From NCBI RefSeq assembly GCF_000317575.1, contig NC_019748.1:1690001-1754000 (forward strand): a DNA stretch of 64,000 nt, read 5' to 3'. The number at the start of each line of letters is the position of its first letter. Position 1 is the first letter of the stretch. Below are positions 16,281 through 25,958 of this stretch, in pieces. Under the pieces are notes generated by a model. The model was not told the DNA's origin, ran no database searches, and worked only from the letters and a program-made list of their open reading frames with translations. A program made the position numbers and the translations under genes. The stretch is from Stanieria cyanosphaera PCC 7437 (lineage in GTDB: Bacteria > Cyanobacteriota > Cyanobacteriia > Cyanobacteriales > Xenococcaceae).

Positions 16281-16583
16281 GTACAACAGTTATCTAAGTT
16301 TTAATGCAAAAAAAGCAAAATCAAATTTCGTAAACTACATAGCTACTAGCAATTAGTTACAAAAAATACAAAATTACCCTATCTCTTTGCCATTAAATAA
16401 ACACATTAATGTTTTTAGCGAGCAGAAAACACATCAAAGTAGCTGTTATTTGTAGATTTAAAATTAGCAAAAATTAAGTTGTTCATCAGTTCTAATCAAC
16501 TTAAATCAAAGAAATTAACAAATTTGCATAGTAATCAAATCTCATAAATTTGCTCAAAATACAATTATTTGAGGAGAATAAAA

Positions 16584-18122
16584 GTGGTAGCAACTGCAAA
16601 ACCAACCAAAATGAACAAATTTGAGGCTTTTAAATCTGAAAAAGATGGATTAGCTGTCAAAGACGAACTAGAAAAATTTGCCCAACTTGGTTGGGAAGCA
16701 ATGGATGAGACAGATTTACAACATCGTCTTAAATGGGTAGGAGTATTTTATCGTCCTGTCACACCTGGAAAATTTATGTTGCGGATGCGAATCCCCAACG
16801 GAATTATTACTAGTGAACAAATGAACGTACTAGCAGAAGTCATCGAACGTTATGGTGAAGACGGGAACGCAGACATCACGACTAGACAAAATCTGCAACT
16901 AAGAGGAATTCGTTTAGAAGACGTACCTGATATTTTCCTTCGTTTTCAAGCAGTAGGTTTAACCTCGGTGCAATCAGGAATGGATAATGTGCGTAACATT
17001 ACTGGTTCCCCAATGGCAGGAATTGACGCTGATGAATTGATCGATACTCGTGAACTAGTTCAACAAGTTCAAGATATGATTACCAATCAAGGTCAAGGTA
17101 ATTATGATTTTACAAATCTACCACGCAAATTTAATATTGCGATCGAAGGTGGTAGAGATAATTCGGTTCATGCCGAAATTAATGATATTGCTTTTGTTCC
17201 AGCTTATAAAGAAGGTCAATTAGGTTTTAATGTCCTAGTTGGTGGATTTTTCTCGGCTAAACGTTGTGAAGCAGCCATTCCTCTTAATGTTTGGGTTGCA
17301 CCAAATCAAGATGTTGTCGAACTATGTCGAGCTATTCTAACAGTTTATCGAGATCATGGTTTACGCTCTAATCGTCAAAAAGCAAGATTAATGTGGCTGA
17401 TTGATGAATGGGGCATTGATAAGTTTCGTGCTATGGTAGAAGCTCAATTAGGGCATACGCTAGATACGGCTGCTCCAGAAGATGCTCTTGATTGGGAAAA
17501 AAGAGATCATCTTGGCGTATTTTCACAAAAACAACCAGGTTTGAATTATGTGGGAATGCACGTACCAATCGGTAGATTCTACGCCCAAGATATGTTTGAC
17601 TTGGCAAGAATAGCAGAAGTATACGGTAACGGAGAAATTCGTTTAACTGTAGAACAAAATGTCATTATTCCTAATATTCCGAATGAAAATCTGGAAGCCT
17701 TTTTAGCCGAACCTATTTTAGAAAAATTTACTCTTGAACCAAAACCGCTCGAAAGAACCCTAGTTTCTTGTACTGGCGCGCAATTTTGTAATTTTGCTTT
17801 AGTAGAGACTAAAAATCGAGCTTTGGCTTTAGCAAGAGAATTAGATGCAGAATTGGAATTACCAAATAAAGTCCGCATTCACTGGACTGGTTGTCCTAAT
17901 TCCTGCGGTCAACCCCAAGTAGCAGATATTGGTTTAATGGGGACTAAAGTACGCAAAGATGGTAAAACCGTTGAAGGAGTCGATCTCTACATGGGCGGTA
18001 AAGTTGGCAAAGATGCTGAACTCGGTACTTGTGTTCAAAAAGGAATTGCTTGTGACGATCTCAAATCAGTATTGCGAGATATTTTAATTGACAAGTTTGG
18101 TGCTAAATCTCGCTCATTTTAA
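16584..18122 (+). CDS. nirA: ferredoxin-nitrite reductase
   Basis: Six-electron reduction of nitrite to ammonium using ferredoxin, siroheme and a [4Fe-4S] cluster. 512 residues from GTG at 16584, supported by GAGGAG seven bases upstream. Cluster cysteines are C396 and C402 (CTGAQFC) and C437 and C441 (CPNSC); the 6/35/4 spacing equals that of plant nitrite reductase. The region NGIITSEQMNVLAEVIERYG and the motif TTRQNLQLRGI are typical of NirA rather than sulfite reductase. It is the first gene of the nitrate cluster and is followed by an 8-bp-stem hairpin. Confidence 0.97.
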   Translation: MVATAKPTKMNKFEAFKSEKDGLAVKDELEKFAQLGWEAMDETDLQHRLKWVGVFYRPVTPGKFMLRMRIPNGIITSEQMNVLAEVIERYGEDGNADITTRQNLQLRGIRLEDVPDIFLRFQAVGLTSVQSGMDNVRNITGSPMAGIDADELIDTRELVQQVQDMITNQGQGNYDFTNLPRKFNIAIEGGRDNSVHAEINDIAFVPAYKEGQLGFNVLVGGFFSAKRCEAAIPLNVWVAPNQDVVELCRAILTVYRDHGLRSNRQKARLMWLIDEWGIDKFRAMVEAQLGHTLDTAAPEDALDWEKRDHLGVFSQKQPGLNYVGMHVPIGRFYAQDMFDLARIAEVYGNGEIRLTVEQNVIIPNIPNENLEAFLAEPILEKFTLEPKPLERTLVSCTGAQFCNFALVETKNRALALARELDAELELPNKVRIHWTGCPNSCGQPQVADIGLMGTKVRKDGKTVEGVDLYMGGKVGKDAELGTCVQKGIACDDLKSVLRDILIDKFGAKSRSF

Positions 18123-18147
18123 ACCTCATTGATTATTAGTTTACATT

Positions 18148-18165
18148 GTCTGGGATTTCCCAGAC
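18148..18165 (+). terminator. hairpin after nirA
   Basis: GTCTGGGA and TCCCAGAC form a perfect 8-bp stem with a 2-base TT loop, 25 bp after the nirA stop. No U-tract follows, so it may be a processing or stabilising hairpin rather than a terminator. Confidence 0.45.
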
Positions 18166-18247
18166 TTTGGACTATTCGGAAAGTTTTTGAGTTTTATGCA
18201 AAATAAAAATTTTTTTGATGTTAAAAATGCATTTTTGGTAATAATTT

Positions 18248-18261
18248 GTAACAATCAATAC
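18248..18261 (+). promoter_or_regulatory. candidate NtcA site upstream of nrtA
   Basis: GTA ACAATCAA TAC matches the NtcA consensus perfectly and lies 256 bp before the nrtA ATG. About 22 bp downstream is GATTCT, which only partly fits the TAN3T -10 box of NtcA-activated promoters. Confidence 0.5.
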
Positions 18262-18516
18262 TAAAAATTTAATTTAAGAATGTGATTCTAGTAGCTCAGA
18301 TTAACTAAAAAAAGGAAGGAAATAAAATCATAATTTGAAAAAGCTACACCGACACAAATGGAAAAACTTCTATAAAATTTGTACTCAACATACCAAGACA
18401 AATTGGGAAATAACAACACATAACTTTCATTATTTTTCCTTAGATACATCTAAATAAAAAATTCAGTTCTTAATTTCAATTGTCAATTAATTCATAATAA
18501 TTCCTCTGTAATTTCT

Positions 18517-19848
18517 ATGTCCAAACTCTCTCGTCGTAGATTTATTTTTACTGCTGGAGCAACTGCTGCTGGTACTTTTTTAGTTCATGGTTGTACTTCT
18601 TCTAGTAATAATTCTGGTGGTAATTCAGCCGAATCTACACCTAGTGCAACACCAGTAGCAAATCTCAGTCCTGAAGAAACTCCAGAAGTTACCAGTGCTA
18701 AATTAGGGTTTATTGCTTTAACTGACTCTGCACCCCTAATTATTGCTTTAGAAAAAGGGCTTTTTGCTAAATACGGAATGACAGAGGTAGAAGTTCTCAA
18801 ACAAGCTTCTTGGCCAGTTACTAGGGATAACATTGAACTCGGTTCACAAGGAGGCGGAATTGACGGGGCGCATATTCTAAGTCCTATGCCTTATTTGATG
18901 ACTTTGGGCAAGATTACTAAACAGCCTGTACCCATGTACATCTTGGCAAGATTAAATACTAATGGTCAGGCAATTTCTGTCAGTGAAGACTATTTAGATT
19001 TAAAAGTAGGCTTAGACAGTTCCAAAATGAAACAGGTTTTTGCTCAAGCTAAAGCCAGTAATAAAGAACTTAATGCAGCAATTACTTTTCCTGGCGGGAC
19101 TCACGATTTGTGGATGCGTTATTGGTTAGCTGCTGGTGGAATCAATCCTGAAAAAGATATTTCTGTAGTACCAGTTCCCCCTCCTCAAATGGTTGCCAAT
19201 ATGAAGATTGGGGCAATGGAAACTTTTTGTGTAGGTGAACCTTGGAATGCTCAATTAGTTAATCAAGAACAAGGTTATACTGCATTGGTTACTGGAGAAT
19301 TATGGAAAAATCACCCAGAAAAAGCTTTTGCTATGCGTGCTGATTGGGTAGACAAAAATCCAAAAGCTGCCAAAGCCTTACTCAAAGCAGTTTTAGAAGC
19401 ACAACAATGGTGTGATAAACCAGAAAATGTTCAGGAGATGTGCGAAATCGTTTCTCAAGATAAATGGTTTAAAGTACCAGCCGAAGATATTATTGAAAGA
19501 TCTCAGGGCAAAATTACTTATGGTGATGGACGGACAGTAGACAATCCCGATATCGCTATGAAATTCTGGAAAGATAACGCTTCTTATCCTTACAAGAGTC
19601 ATGATTTGTGGTTTTTAACCGAAAATATTCGTTGGGGGTATCTGCCTGCCAATACAGATACTAAAGCTTTGGTAGATAAGGTAAATCGTTCTGATATATG
19701 GAAAGAAGCAGCTAAAGCAATTAAAGTACCCGATGCACAAATCCCTACGAGTGATTCTCGTGGTGTCGAAACTTTCTTTGATGGAGTTAAATTCGATCCC
19801 GAAAATCCTAAAGCCTATTTAGACAGTTTGAAAATTAAAAAAGTTTAA
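18517..19848 (+). CDS. nrtA: nitrate/nitrite ABC transporter substrate-binding lipoprotein
   Basis: Periplasmic receptor that binds nitrate and nitrite and delivers them to NrtBCD. 443 residues. The N-terminus MSKLSRRRFIFTAGATAAG is twin-arginine-like and leads to VHGC, with Cys26 as lipid attachment site; a Ser/Asn/Thr-rich linker follows. The binding domain begins at LGFIALTDSAPLIIALEKGLF, and KPENVQEMCEIVSQ and FDPENPKAYLDSLKIKK are typical of the end of NrtA. The same domain is repeated at the C-terminus of NrtC in this cluster. Confidence 0.96.
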   Translation: MSKLSRRRFIFTAGATAAGTFLVHGCTSSSNNSGGNSAESTPSATPVANLSPEETPEVTSAKLGFIALTDSAPLIIALEKGLFAKYGMTEVEVLKQASWPVTRDNIELGSQGGGIDGAHILSPMPYLMTLGKITKQPVPMYILARLNTNGQAISVSEDYLDLKVGLDSSKMKQVFAQAKASNKELNAAITFPGGTHDLWMRYWLAAGGINPEKDISVVPVPPPQMVANMKIGAMETFCVGEPWNAQLVNQEQGYTALVTGELWKNHPEKAFAMRADWVDKNPKAAKALLKAVLEAQQWCDKPENVQEMCEIVSQDKWFKVPAEDIIERSQGKITYGDGRTVDNPDIAMKFWKDNASYPYKSHDLWFLTENIRWGYLPANTDTKALVDKVNRSDIWKEAAKAIKVPDAQIPTSDSRGVETFFDGVKFDPENPKAYLDSLKIKKV

Positions 19849-19862
19849 GTCTGATCTAGCTG

Positions 19863-19882
19863 AGGTGGGTAATTGCTCACCT
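19863..19882 (+). other. small intercistronic hairpin between nrtA and nrtB
   Basis: AGGTG and CACCT pair over 5 bp around a 10-base loop just after the nrtA stop. It could partly attenuate transcription or protect the nrtA message, which is needed in excess over the permease. Weak evidence. Confidence 0.25.
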
Positions 19883-20024
19883 ATTAGATTGATACACCTA
19901 ATTTGATGCAATAGAAAAAGTCCACTGATGAACACAGATAGTTATCGGTAAAAACAAATGTTATTGCACTATTTGAGTTGTGTCAATCCACGACAAGTAA
20001 ATACACTTTCTTTTTCTCTCAATC

Positions 20025-20858
20025 ATGACAGCTAATCTAAACAATACCGTTGGGAAACCTAATTTTTTTGTATCTCTGATTAAAAATCCACCTAGGAAAT
20101 TACTCGCTCCTCTTTGTGCAATTCTGTTTATTTTGACTCTTTGGCAGGTTTTGTGTAGTAGTCCCGATGCTAATTTACCGAGTCCTTTAAAAACTTTTCA
20201 GGATACAGCTAATCTAATTTTTAATCCTTTTTTTGATAACGGAGGTACAGACAAAGGTTTATTTTGGCAAATCATAGCTAGCTTACAAAGAGTAGCAATT
20301 GGTTATACTTTGGCTGCTGTAGTAGGAATTGGATTAGGAATTTTAATCGGTTCTAATGCTTTTATGTATGATGCATTGGATCCTATTTTTCAAGTATTAA
20401 GAACTGTACCGCCTTTAGCTTGGTTACCGATCGCTTTAGCTGCGTTTCAAGAAGCTAATCCTTCGGCAATTTTTGTGATTTTTATTACGGCAATTTGGCC
20501 AATTATTATTAATACTACGGTAGGGGTACAGCAAATACCTCAAGATTATAAAAACGTAGCTAAAGTTTTACGTTTGTCTGGAACTAAGTATTTTTGGGAA
20601 ATTATGTTCCCTGCTGCCGTTCCTTACATTTTTACAGGTTTAAGAATTGGGATTGGTCTTTCTTGGTTAGCGATCGTAGCAGCAGAAATGTTGGTTGGTG
20701 GTGTAGGAATTGGTTTCTTTATTTGGGACTCTTACAACAGTTCTCAATTAAGTGAAATTATTGTGGCTTTGATTTATGTGGGTTTAGTTGGTTTACTGCT
20801 TGATCGCTTGATTGCTTGGATTGCTTCAGTCGTAGTTCCTTCTGAGCAACAACAGTAA
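20025..20858 (+). CDS. nrtB: nitrate ABC transporter permease
   Basis: 277-residue inner-membrane permease of the NrtABCD nitrate/nitrite importer. About six to seven hydrophobic segments are visible, with the BPD_transp_1 core and its ATPase-coupling loop around EAMF-like positions (RLSGTKYFWEIMFPAAVPYIFTGLRIG). The family wording DPIFQVLRTVPPLAWLPIALAAF is shared by nitrate, sulfonate and taurine permeases; the NrtA/C/D neighbours fix the substrate. It lies between nrtA and nrtC on the same strand. Confidence 0.95.
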   Translation: MTANLNNTVGKPNFFVSLIKNPPRKLLAPLCAILFILTLWQVLCSSPDANLPSPLKTFQDTANLIFNPFFDNGGTDKGLFWQIIASLQRVAIGYTLAAVVGIGLGILIGSNAFMYDALDPIFQVLRTVPPLAWLPIALAAFQEANPSAIFVIFITAIWPIIINTTVGVQQIPQDYKNVAKVLRLSGTKYFWEIMFPAAVPYIFTGLRIGIGLSWLAIVAAEMLVGGVGIGFFIWDSYNSSQLSEIIVALIYVGLVGLLLDRLIAWIASVVVPSEQQQ

Positions 20859-20922
20859 ATAAAAGTAAAAAAACAGATTACCTATTACTTTTTAATAATC
20901 AATCACTTCTAACTGATAAATA

Positions 20923-22929
20923 ATGACTGCATTTCTTGAAGTAGATCACGTTGATAAAGTCTTTCCTCTCGCGGATGGGGGAAGATATATCGCCCTCAAA
21001 AATATTCATCTGGAAATTAAACAAGGGGAATTTGTTTGTTTACTAGGACATTCTGGCTGTGGTAAGTCTACTTTGCTCAATATTGTCGCAGGGTTAGATA
21101 AACCCACTCAGGGTGGAATTATTTTGGAAAATAAACAAGTTAAACAACCAGGTCCCGATCGCATGGTAGTCTTTCAAAACTATTCTTTACTTCCTTGGAA
21201 GACTGTCCGACAAAATATTTCTTTAGCTGTTAATCAAGTATACTCTCATAAATCAGACCGCGATCGCCGTGCGATAGTCGAAGAACATATCGATATGGTT
21301 AACCTGCGTCATGCAGCCGATAAACATCCTTCGGAACTGTCTGGAGGCATGAAACAAAGAGTTGCGATCGCTCGTGCTTTGGCAATTCGTCCGAAGTTAC
21401 TGTTGTTGGATGAACCTTTTGGGGCTTTAGATGCCTTAACTAGAGGTAGTTTGCAAGAACAGTTGATGAAAATCTGTCAGGAACATCAAGTTACTTGTCT
21501 GATGGTAACTCATGATGCGGATGAAGCTTTATTACTCGCCGACCGCATTGTCATGTTAACTAATGGCCCTGAATCTCATATCGGACAGATTCTCAACATT
21601 AATATTCCTCGTCCCAGAAATCGCCTAGAAGTAGTTAATCATCCTAATTACTACCCTCTACGCAGTGAAATTGTTTACTTCCTTAATCAACAGAAAAAAG
21701 CCAAAAAACGCCAAACTAAAGCTCCTGCGGTGATATCCAGTCATGGCATAGAAAAAGCTAACCTAGAGCTTGGTTTTATCCCTCTAACAGACTGCGCTCC
21801 CCTCATCGTAGCTCAAGAAAAAGGCTTCTTTGCCAAACATGGTTTAACGGGAGTCAATCTAGTCAAAGAATCTAGTTGGAGTGCGATCGCGTCTGGAGTA
21901 ACTAGCGGTAAATTAGATGCTGCCCAAATGGTTGCAGGTATGCCTCTGGCCTTAACAATTGGGATGAATAATAATACACCAGTACCGACAGTGACTGCTT
22001 TAACCTTATCCCATAACGGCAATGCAATTACTCTGAGCAAAGAGTTTTATGAAAGAGGAGTACGTACCTTAGCCGATTTCAAAAAAGCGATCGCTATAGA
22101 TTCTGACCGAGTTTACACCTTGGGGATGGTAGATGACGCATCGATGCACAATTTGATGCTACGTTACTGGTTAGCTGCTGATGGAATCGATCCAGATCGT
22201 GATGTGAACTTAGTTGTGATTCCTCCTGCCGAGATGGTAGCTAACCTTAAAGCAGGCAAGATCGATGGTTACTGTGCAGGAGAACCGTGGAATTCTCAAG
22301 CGGTTCAAGAAAATATTGGTTTTGTCATTGCTACAGATTTGGATATTTGGCCGAATTATTTAGAAAAAGTGTTAGGAGTTCGGGAAGATTGGGCAAATCA
22401 ATATCCAGAAACTCATTTAGCTTTAATTAAAGCCTTGATGGAAGCTTGTCAATATTGTGATGATCGTCGTCATCGTGAAGAAATTGTTCAATTAATTTCT
22501 CAACCCCAGTATGTAGGTTCTGCACCAGAATATATTCGTCCTGGTTTTCTTGACGCATATAACCGAGGCACAGGTGAACCGTCTCAATTGTTGCCTAAAT
22601 ACAATGAATTTTACCTGAATAAAACCAACTATCCTAGTCGTGTAGAAGGACTGTGGATTTTAGTCCAGATGGCACGTTGGGGAATACTACCTTTCCCTCG
22701 TAACTGGATTGAAATTGTAGATAGAGTAAGAAGAACTGATGTTTATTCTGAAGCAGCTAGACAATTAAACTTGCCTGGTTTAGCACCAGAAAGAACTTCT
22801 TTCCAATTATTTGATGGTAGTGTATTTAATCCTGATAATCCCCTTGAATATCTCCAAGGACTAAAAATTAAACGAGAAATTCGAGTTGAAGAGGTTCAAA
22901 TCGATCTCATCCCCACAGAAGTAGCTTAA
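20923..22929 (+). CDS. nrtC: nitrate ABC transporter ATPase with C-terminal substrate-binding-like domain
   Basis: 668 residues. The N-terminal ABC ATPase (about 1-260) has Walker A GHSGCGKST (42-50), signature ELSGGMKQR and Walker B LLLLDEPFGALD. The C-terminal half (about 282-660) is homologous to NrtA, starting LGFIPLTDCAPLIVAQEKGFF, and acts in the known system as a cytosolic regulatory domain that lets ammonium or nitrogen status inhibit uptake. This fusion is diagnostic of NrtC as opposed to NrtD. Confidence 0.97.
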   Translation: MTAFLEVDHVDKVFPLADGGRYIALKNIHLEIKQGEFVCLLGHSGCGKSTLLNIVAGLDKPTQGGIILENKQVKQPGPDRMVVFQNYSLLPWKTVRQNISLAVNQVYSHKSDRDRRAIVEEHIDMVNLRHAADKHPSELSGGMKQRVAIARALAIRPKLLLLDEPFGALDALTRGSLQEQLMKICQEHQVTCLMVTHDADEALLLADRIVMLTNGPESHIGQILNINIPRPRNRLEVVNHPNYYPLRSEIVYFLNQQKKAKKRQTKAPAVISSHGIEKANLELGFIPLTDCAPLIVAQEKGFFAKHGLTGVNLVKESSWSAIASGVTSGKLDAAQMVAGMPLALTIGMNNNTPVPTVTALTLSHNGNAITLSKEFYERGVRTLADFKKAIAIDSDRVYTLGMVDDASMHNLMLRYWLAADGIDPDRDVNLVVIPPAEMVANLKAGKIDGYCAGEPWNSQAVQENIGFVIATDLDIWPNYLEKVLGVREDWANQYPETHLALIKALMEACQYCDDRRHREEIVQLISQPQYVGSAPEYIRPGFLDAYNRGTGEPSQLLPKYNEFYLNKTNYPSRVEGLWILVQMARWGILPFPRNWIEIVDRVRRTDVYSEAARQLNLPGLAPERTSFQLFDGSVFNPDNPLEYLQGLKIKREIRVEEVQIDLIPTEVA

Positions 22930-22994
22930 GAAGTAGGTGTCATTGATGACGTACATCTACAACAGACACATAATTATTTATTCTAATTACTCAA

Positions 22995-23846
22995 ATGAAT
23001 TTAATGCCGACTTTAAACAATAGTGTTGAAAATCAACTCTCATCTTCTACTTCAGCAAATTTCTTAGAATTTGATGGTGTTGCCAAAATTTATCCCACTG
23101 CTAAAGGAAGTTACACAGTTTTAGAAGATGTCAACTTCAGTGTCAAAGAAGGAGAATTTATCTGCGTCATCGGTCACTCTGGTTGCGGTAAATCGACTCT
23201 TCTAAGTATGGTATCGGGATTAAATAAACCGAGTATCGGAGAGATTCGTTTAAGAAATCAACCCATTACTAAGCCAGGCCCTGAAAGAATGGTAATTTTT
23301 CAAAACTATTCCCTTTTACCCTGGAAAACTGCTTATGAAAATGTTTATTTAGCCGTCGAACAAGTTTATAAACATAAATCTCGCCAAGAAAAAAAAGAAA
23401 TCACTTTAGAACACTTAGAATTAGTAGGTTTAAGCGAAGCAGCTAATAAAAAACCAGGTCAACTTTCTGGAGGCATGAAACAAAGAGTCGCGATCGCTCG
23501 TGCTTTGGCAACTCGTCCTGAAGTTTTAATTATGGACGAACCTTTTGGAGCATTAGATCCCATTACCAGGGAAGAAATGCAAGAAGAATTGCTCAAAATC
23601 TGGCAAGATCATCGCTGTACAGTACTCATGATTACTCATGATATCGATGAAGCCTTATTTTTATCAGATCGTTTGGTAATGATGACTAACGGCCCTGCTG
23701 CCAAGATTGGAGAAATTATCGAAATTCCTTTTGCTCGTCCTCGCGATCGCATGAAGTTAATGGAAAATACTCAATATTTTGAACTGCGTAATTATGCTCT
23801 AGATTTTCTCTATCGTCGTTTTGCCCATGATGATGCTTTGGAATAA
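22995..23846 (+). CDS. nrtD: nitrate ABC transporter ATPase
   Basis: 283-residue stand-alone ABC ATPase and partner of NrtC. Walker A GHSGCGKST (60-68), Q-loop VIFQNYSLLPW, signature QLSGGMKQR and Walker B VLIMDEPFGALD are intact. It is closely similar to the first domain of NrtC but lacks the NrtA-like extension. It follows nrtC by 65 bp and would complete the ATP-hydrolysing pair of the importer. Confidence 0.96.
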   Translation: MNLMPTLNNSVENQLSSSTSANFLEFDGVAKIYPTAKGSYTVLEDVNFSVKEGEFICVIGHSGCGKSTLLSMVSGLNKPSIGEIRLRNQPITKPGPERMVIFQNYSLLPWKTAYENVYLAVEQVYKHKSRQEKKEITLEHLELVGLSEAANKKPGQLSGGMKQRVAIARALATRPEVLIMDEPFGALDPITREEMQEELLKIWQDHRCTVLMITHDIDEALFLSDRLVMMTNGPAAKIGEIIEIPFARPRDRMKLMENTQYFELRNYALDFLYRRFAHDDALE

Positions 23847-24392
23847 TCCAGGCTAAGTGGTGCAGAAAACGAAAAGGAGACAATAGTGGCTCTGCCAAAT
23901 TTTAAGAATTACTATAGAAATAAAGTAGGCAATAGTTATTATTATTTTTTGAATTTACCAAAGAATTTTTAACTCAATCTTGACTGATTGTGAATGGCAC
24001 TGAGTTCAACTTATAGTGTCATTTTTTCTTTTTGAACTGTATCAACTGCCTGCAAAATTATTATGCAATTTAGTAATTTAACTTATGCTAATAAGACATC
24101 AAAATTCCCTAAGTAAGATTTTTTTGTAACTAAATATACGAAAAACTTCATTTAATCGTGTGAATCTAGTATCGCACGCTCAGATAAATAGTTGATTTAA
24201 GATACACCAAAAAGCTTGTAGTTTTTAAAGATTTTTTTTACTTGAATAAGAAAAAATTCTCATGGTTCAAGATTCATCATCAACTATTAGTAATCAGAAA
24301 AATAATTTCTGACTAATTTAAAGCTTAAACAGTATTATTGTTGACCCAAAAATAGTTTCAAATCTAGTTCGTTAACCTGAAGGAAGGTAAAA
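23847..24392. other. 546-bp regulatory gap upstream of nrtP
   Basis: AT-rich gap with no coding frame seen. It contains the perfect NtcA-type site at 24126-24139, and the nrtP ATG is preceded by AAGGAAGG. The size and the site suggest that nrtP is transcribed separately from nrtABCD. Confidence 0.5.
24126..24139 (+). promoter_or_regulatory. candidate NtcA site upstream of nrtP
   Basis: GTA ACTAAATA TAC, a perfect GTA-N8-TAC match. A TAN3T box (TAGTAT, 24167-24172) lies 27 bp downstream instead of the usual 22. It is 253 bp before the nrtP start. Confidence 0.45.
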
Positions 24393-25958
24393 ATGCTTGG
24401 AGAAATGTGGCAATTCAGGGGTAGATATAAAATCTTACACATGACCTGGTTTGCGTTCTTTCTATCGTTTGTAGTTTGGTTTAATTTAGCACCTTTAGCA
24501 ACCTCGGTACAAGCAGATTTAGGTTTAACAGATGCTCAAATCAAAACTTTGGCTATTTGTAATGTTGCTCTAACAGTACCAGCCAGAATTTTAATCGGAA
24601 TGTTGCTAGATAAAGTCGGTCCAAGAAAAACTTATTCTCTTTTATTAATCTATGCAGCTATTCCTTGTTTAATCTTTGCTGCCTCACAAACTTTTACTCA
24701 GTTGGTAGTTTCTCGTTTACTACTAAGTATCGTTGGTGCAGGTTTTGTGATTGGCATCCGTATGGTAGCAGAATGGTTTCCACCCAAAGAAATAGGTTTA
24801 GCCGAAGGTGTGTACGGTGGTTGGGGTAATTTTGGTTCTGCTGCTGCTGCTTTTACTTTACCAACAATCGGTGCTTGGATTGCTTTAGGTGCAACTAACC
24901 CAACTACAGGAGAAGCTTTACTCAACTGGCGTGGTTGTATCGCTGGAACAGGTATTATTGCTGCTCTCTATGGCATACTCTACTTCTTTAACGTTCAAGA
25001 TACTCCTCCAGGAAAAGTATATCGTAGACCACGAAGTGCTAGAGGGTTAGAAGTTACTACTAAGAGAGACTTTTGGTTTTTGATGCTGATGAACATTCCC
25101 TTAACTGGAATTTTGATGTTGCTCGCTTGGCGTTTGATGAAAGTCCAGTTATATGGCACAGAAACTATGTATCTTGTCTGGATTGGTTTACTGGGTTTAT
25201 ACCTGTTTCAAGCTTATAATTGCTGGAGTGTTAACAAAGATCTCTTAAGTGGTAAAAAACGTTATCCTGCTGATGACCGCTACAATTTCTCTCAAGTTGC
25301 TATCCTCGAACTTACCTATTTAGTTAACTTTGGTTCTGAATTAGCTGTGGTTTCAATGTTGCCTGCGTTTTTTGAAGGTACTTTTGTTCTCTCAAAAGCT
25401 CAAGCAGGAATGATTGCTGCTAGTTATGCGTTTATGAACTTAGCTGCACGTCCTGGTGGTGGTTTGATTTCCGATAAACTAGGTAGTCGTAAACTAACAA
25501 TGGCTGTCCTTACTGCTGGAATGGGTATCGGTTATCTGATGCTTGGTTCAGTTGGCAATAGTTGGTGGTTACCTTTTGCCGTAATTTTAACGATGGCTTG
25601 CTCTTTCTTTGTTCAAGCAGGAGAAGGTTCTACATTTGCGATTGTTCCTTTGATTAAACGCCGAGTTACTGGTCAAATTGCAGGAAATGTAGGTGCTTAT
25701 GGCAACGTTGGTGCGGTGGCTTATTTAACTATTTATAGTTTGCTGCCTACTTGGTTAGGAGGCGGAACAGAACCTTCACCAGCAATTTTGGCACAATCTA
25801 ATACTTATTTCTTTCAAATTATGGGAGTAGCTGCTTTAATTGTTGCGGGTTTATGTTTTTTAATACTTAAAGAACCTAAAGGCTCTTTTGCTGAACATCA
25901 TGAAGGGGAAGAAGAAGTTGTAGAAACTCCAACCATGCACACAGAAATTAAATTTTAA
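24393..25958 (+). CDS. nrtP: MFS nitrate/nitrite transporter
   Basis: 521-residue major facilitator of the NNP (NarK/NrtP) family with about twelve membrane spans. The N-terminal WFAFFLSFVVWFNLAPLATS and the motif GMLLDKVGPRKTYS are characteristic. The nitrate signature region holds GIRMVAEWFPPKEIGLAEG and YGGWGNFGSAAAAF, and the second-half counterpart reads AGNVGAYGNVGAVAYL. A conserved Arg (in GIRMVAEW) binds nitrate in the family. AAGGAAGG gives a good ribosome binding site. It would import nitrate or nitrite independently of the NrtABCD importer encoded just upstream. Confidence 0.95.
   Translation: MLGEMWQFRGRYKILHMTWFAFFLSFVVWFNLAPLATSVQADLGLTDAQIKTLAICNVALTVPARILIGMLLDKVGPRKTYSLLLIYAAIPCLIFAASQTFTQLVVSRLLLSIVGAGFVIGIRMVAEWFPPKEIGLAEGVYGGWGNFGSAAAAFTLPTIGAWIALGATNPTTGEALLNWRGCIAGTGIIAALYGILYFFNVQDTPPGKVYRRPRSARGLEVTTKRDFWFLMLMNIPLTGILMLLAWRLMKVQLYGTETMYLVWIGLLGLYLFQAYNCWSVNKDLLSGKKRYPADDRYNFSQVAILELTYLVNFGSELAVVSMLPAFFEGTFVLSKAQAGMIAASYAFMNLAARPGGGLISDKLGSRKLTMAVLTAGMGIGYLMLGSVGNSWWLPFAVILTMACSFFVQAGEGSTFAIVPLIKRRVTGQIAGNVGAYGNVGAVAYLTIYSLLPTWLGGGTEPSPAILAQSNTYFFQIMGVAALIVAGLCFLILKEPKGSFAEHHEGEEEVVETPTMHTEIKF

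Larger units (their letters stand above)
16166..16583. other. 418-bp divergent regulatory region upstream of nirA
   Basis: It separates the APH-fold kinase gene (minus) from nirA (plus). It holds a perfect GTA-N8-TAC site at 16226-16239, a 20-bp perfect palindrome at 16261-16280, a degenerate GTT-N8-TAC at 16356-16369, and GAGGAG at 16571-16576 serving the nirA GTG start. No coding frame was seen. Confidence 0.5.
18123..18516. other. 394-bp regulatory gap between nirA and nrtA
   Basis: It holds the hairpin at 18148-18165 and a perfect NtcA-type site at 18248-18261, implying that nrtA and following genes have a promoter of their own. The remainder is AT-rich with no coding frame. Confidence 0.5.
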
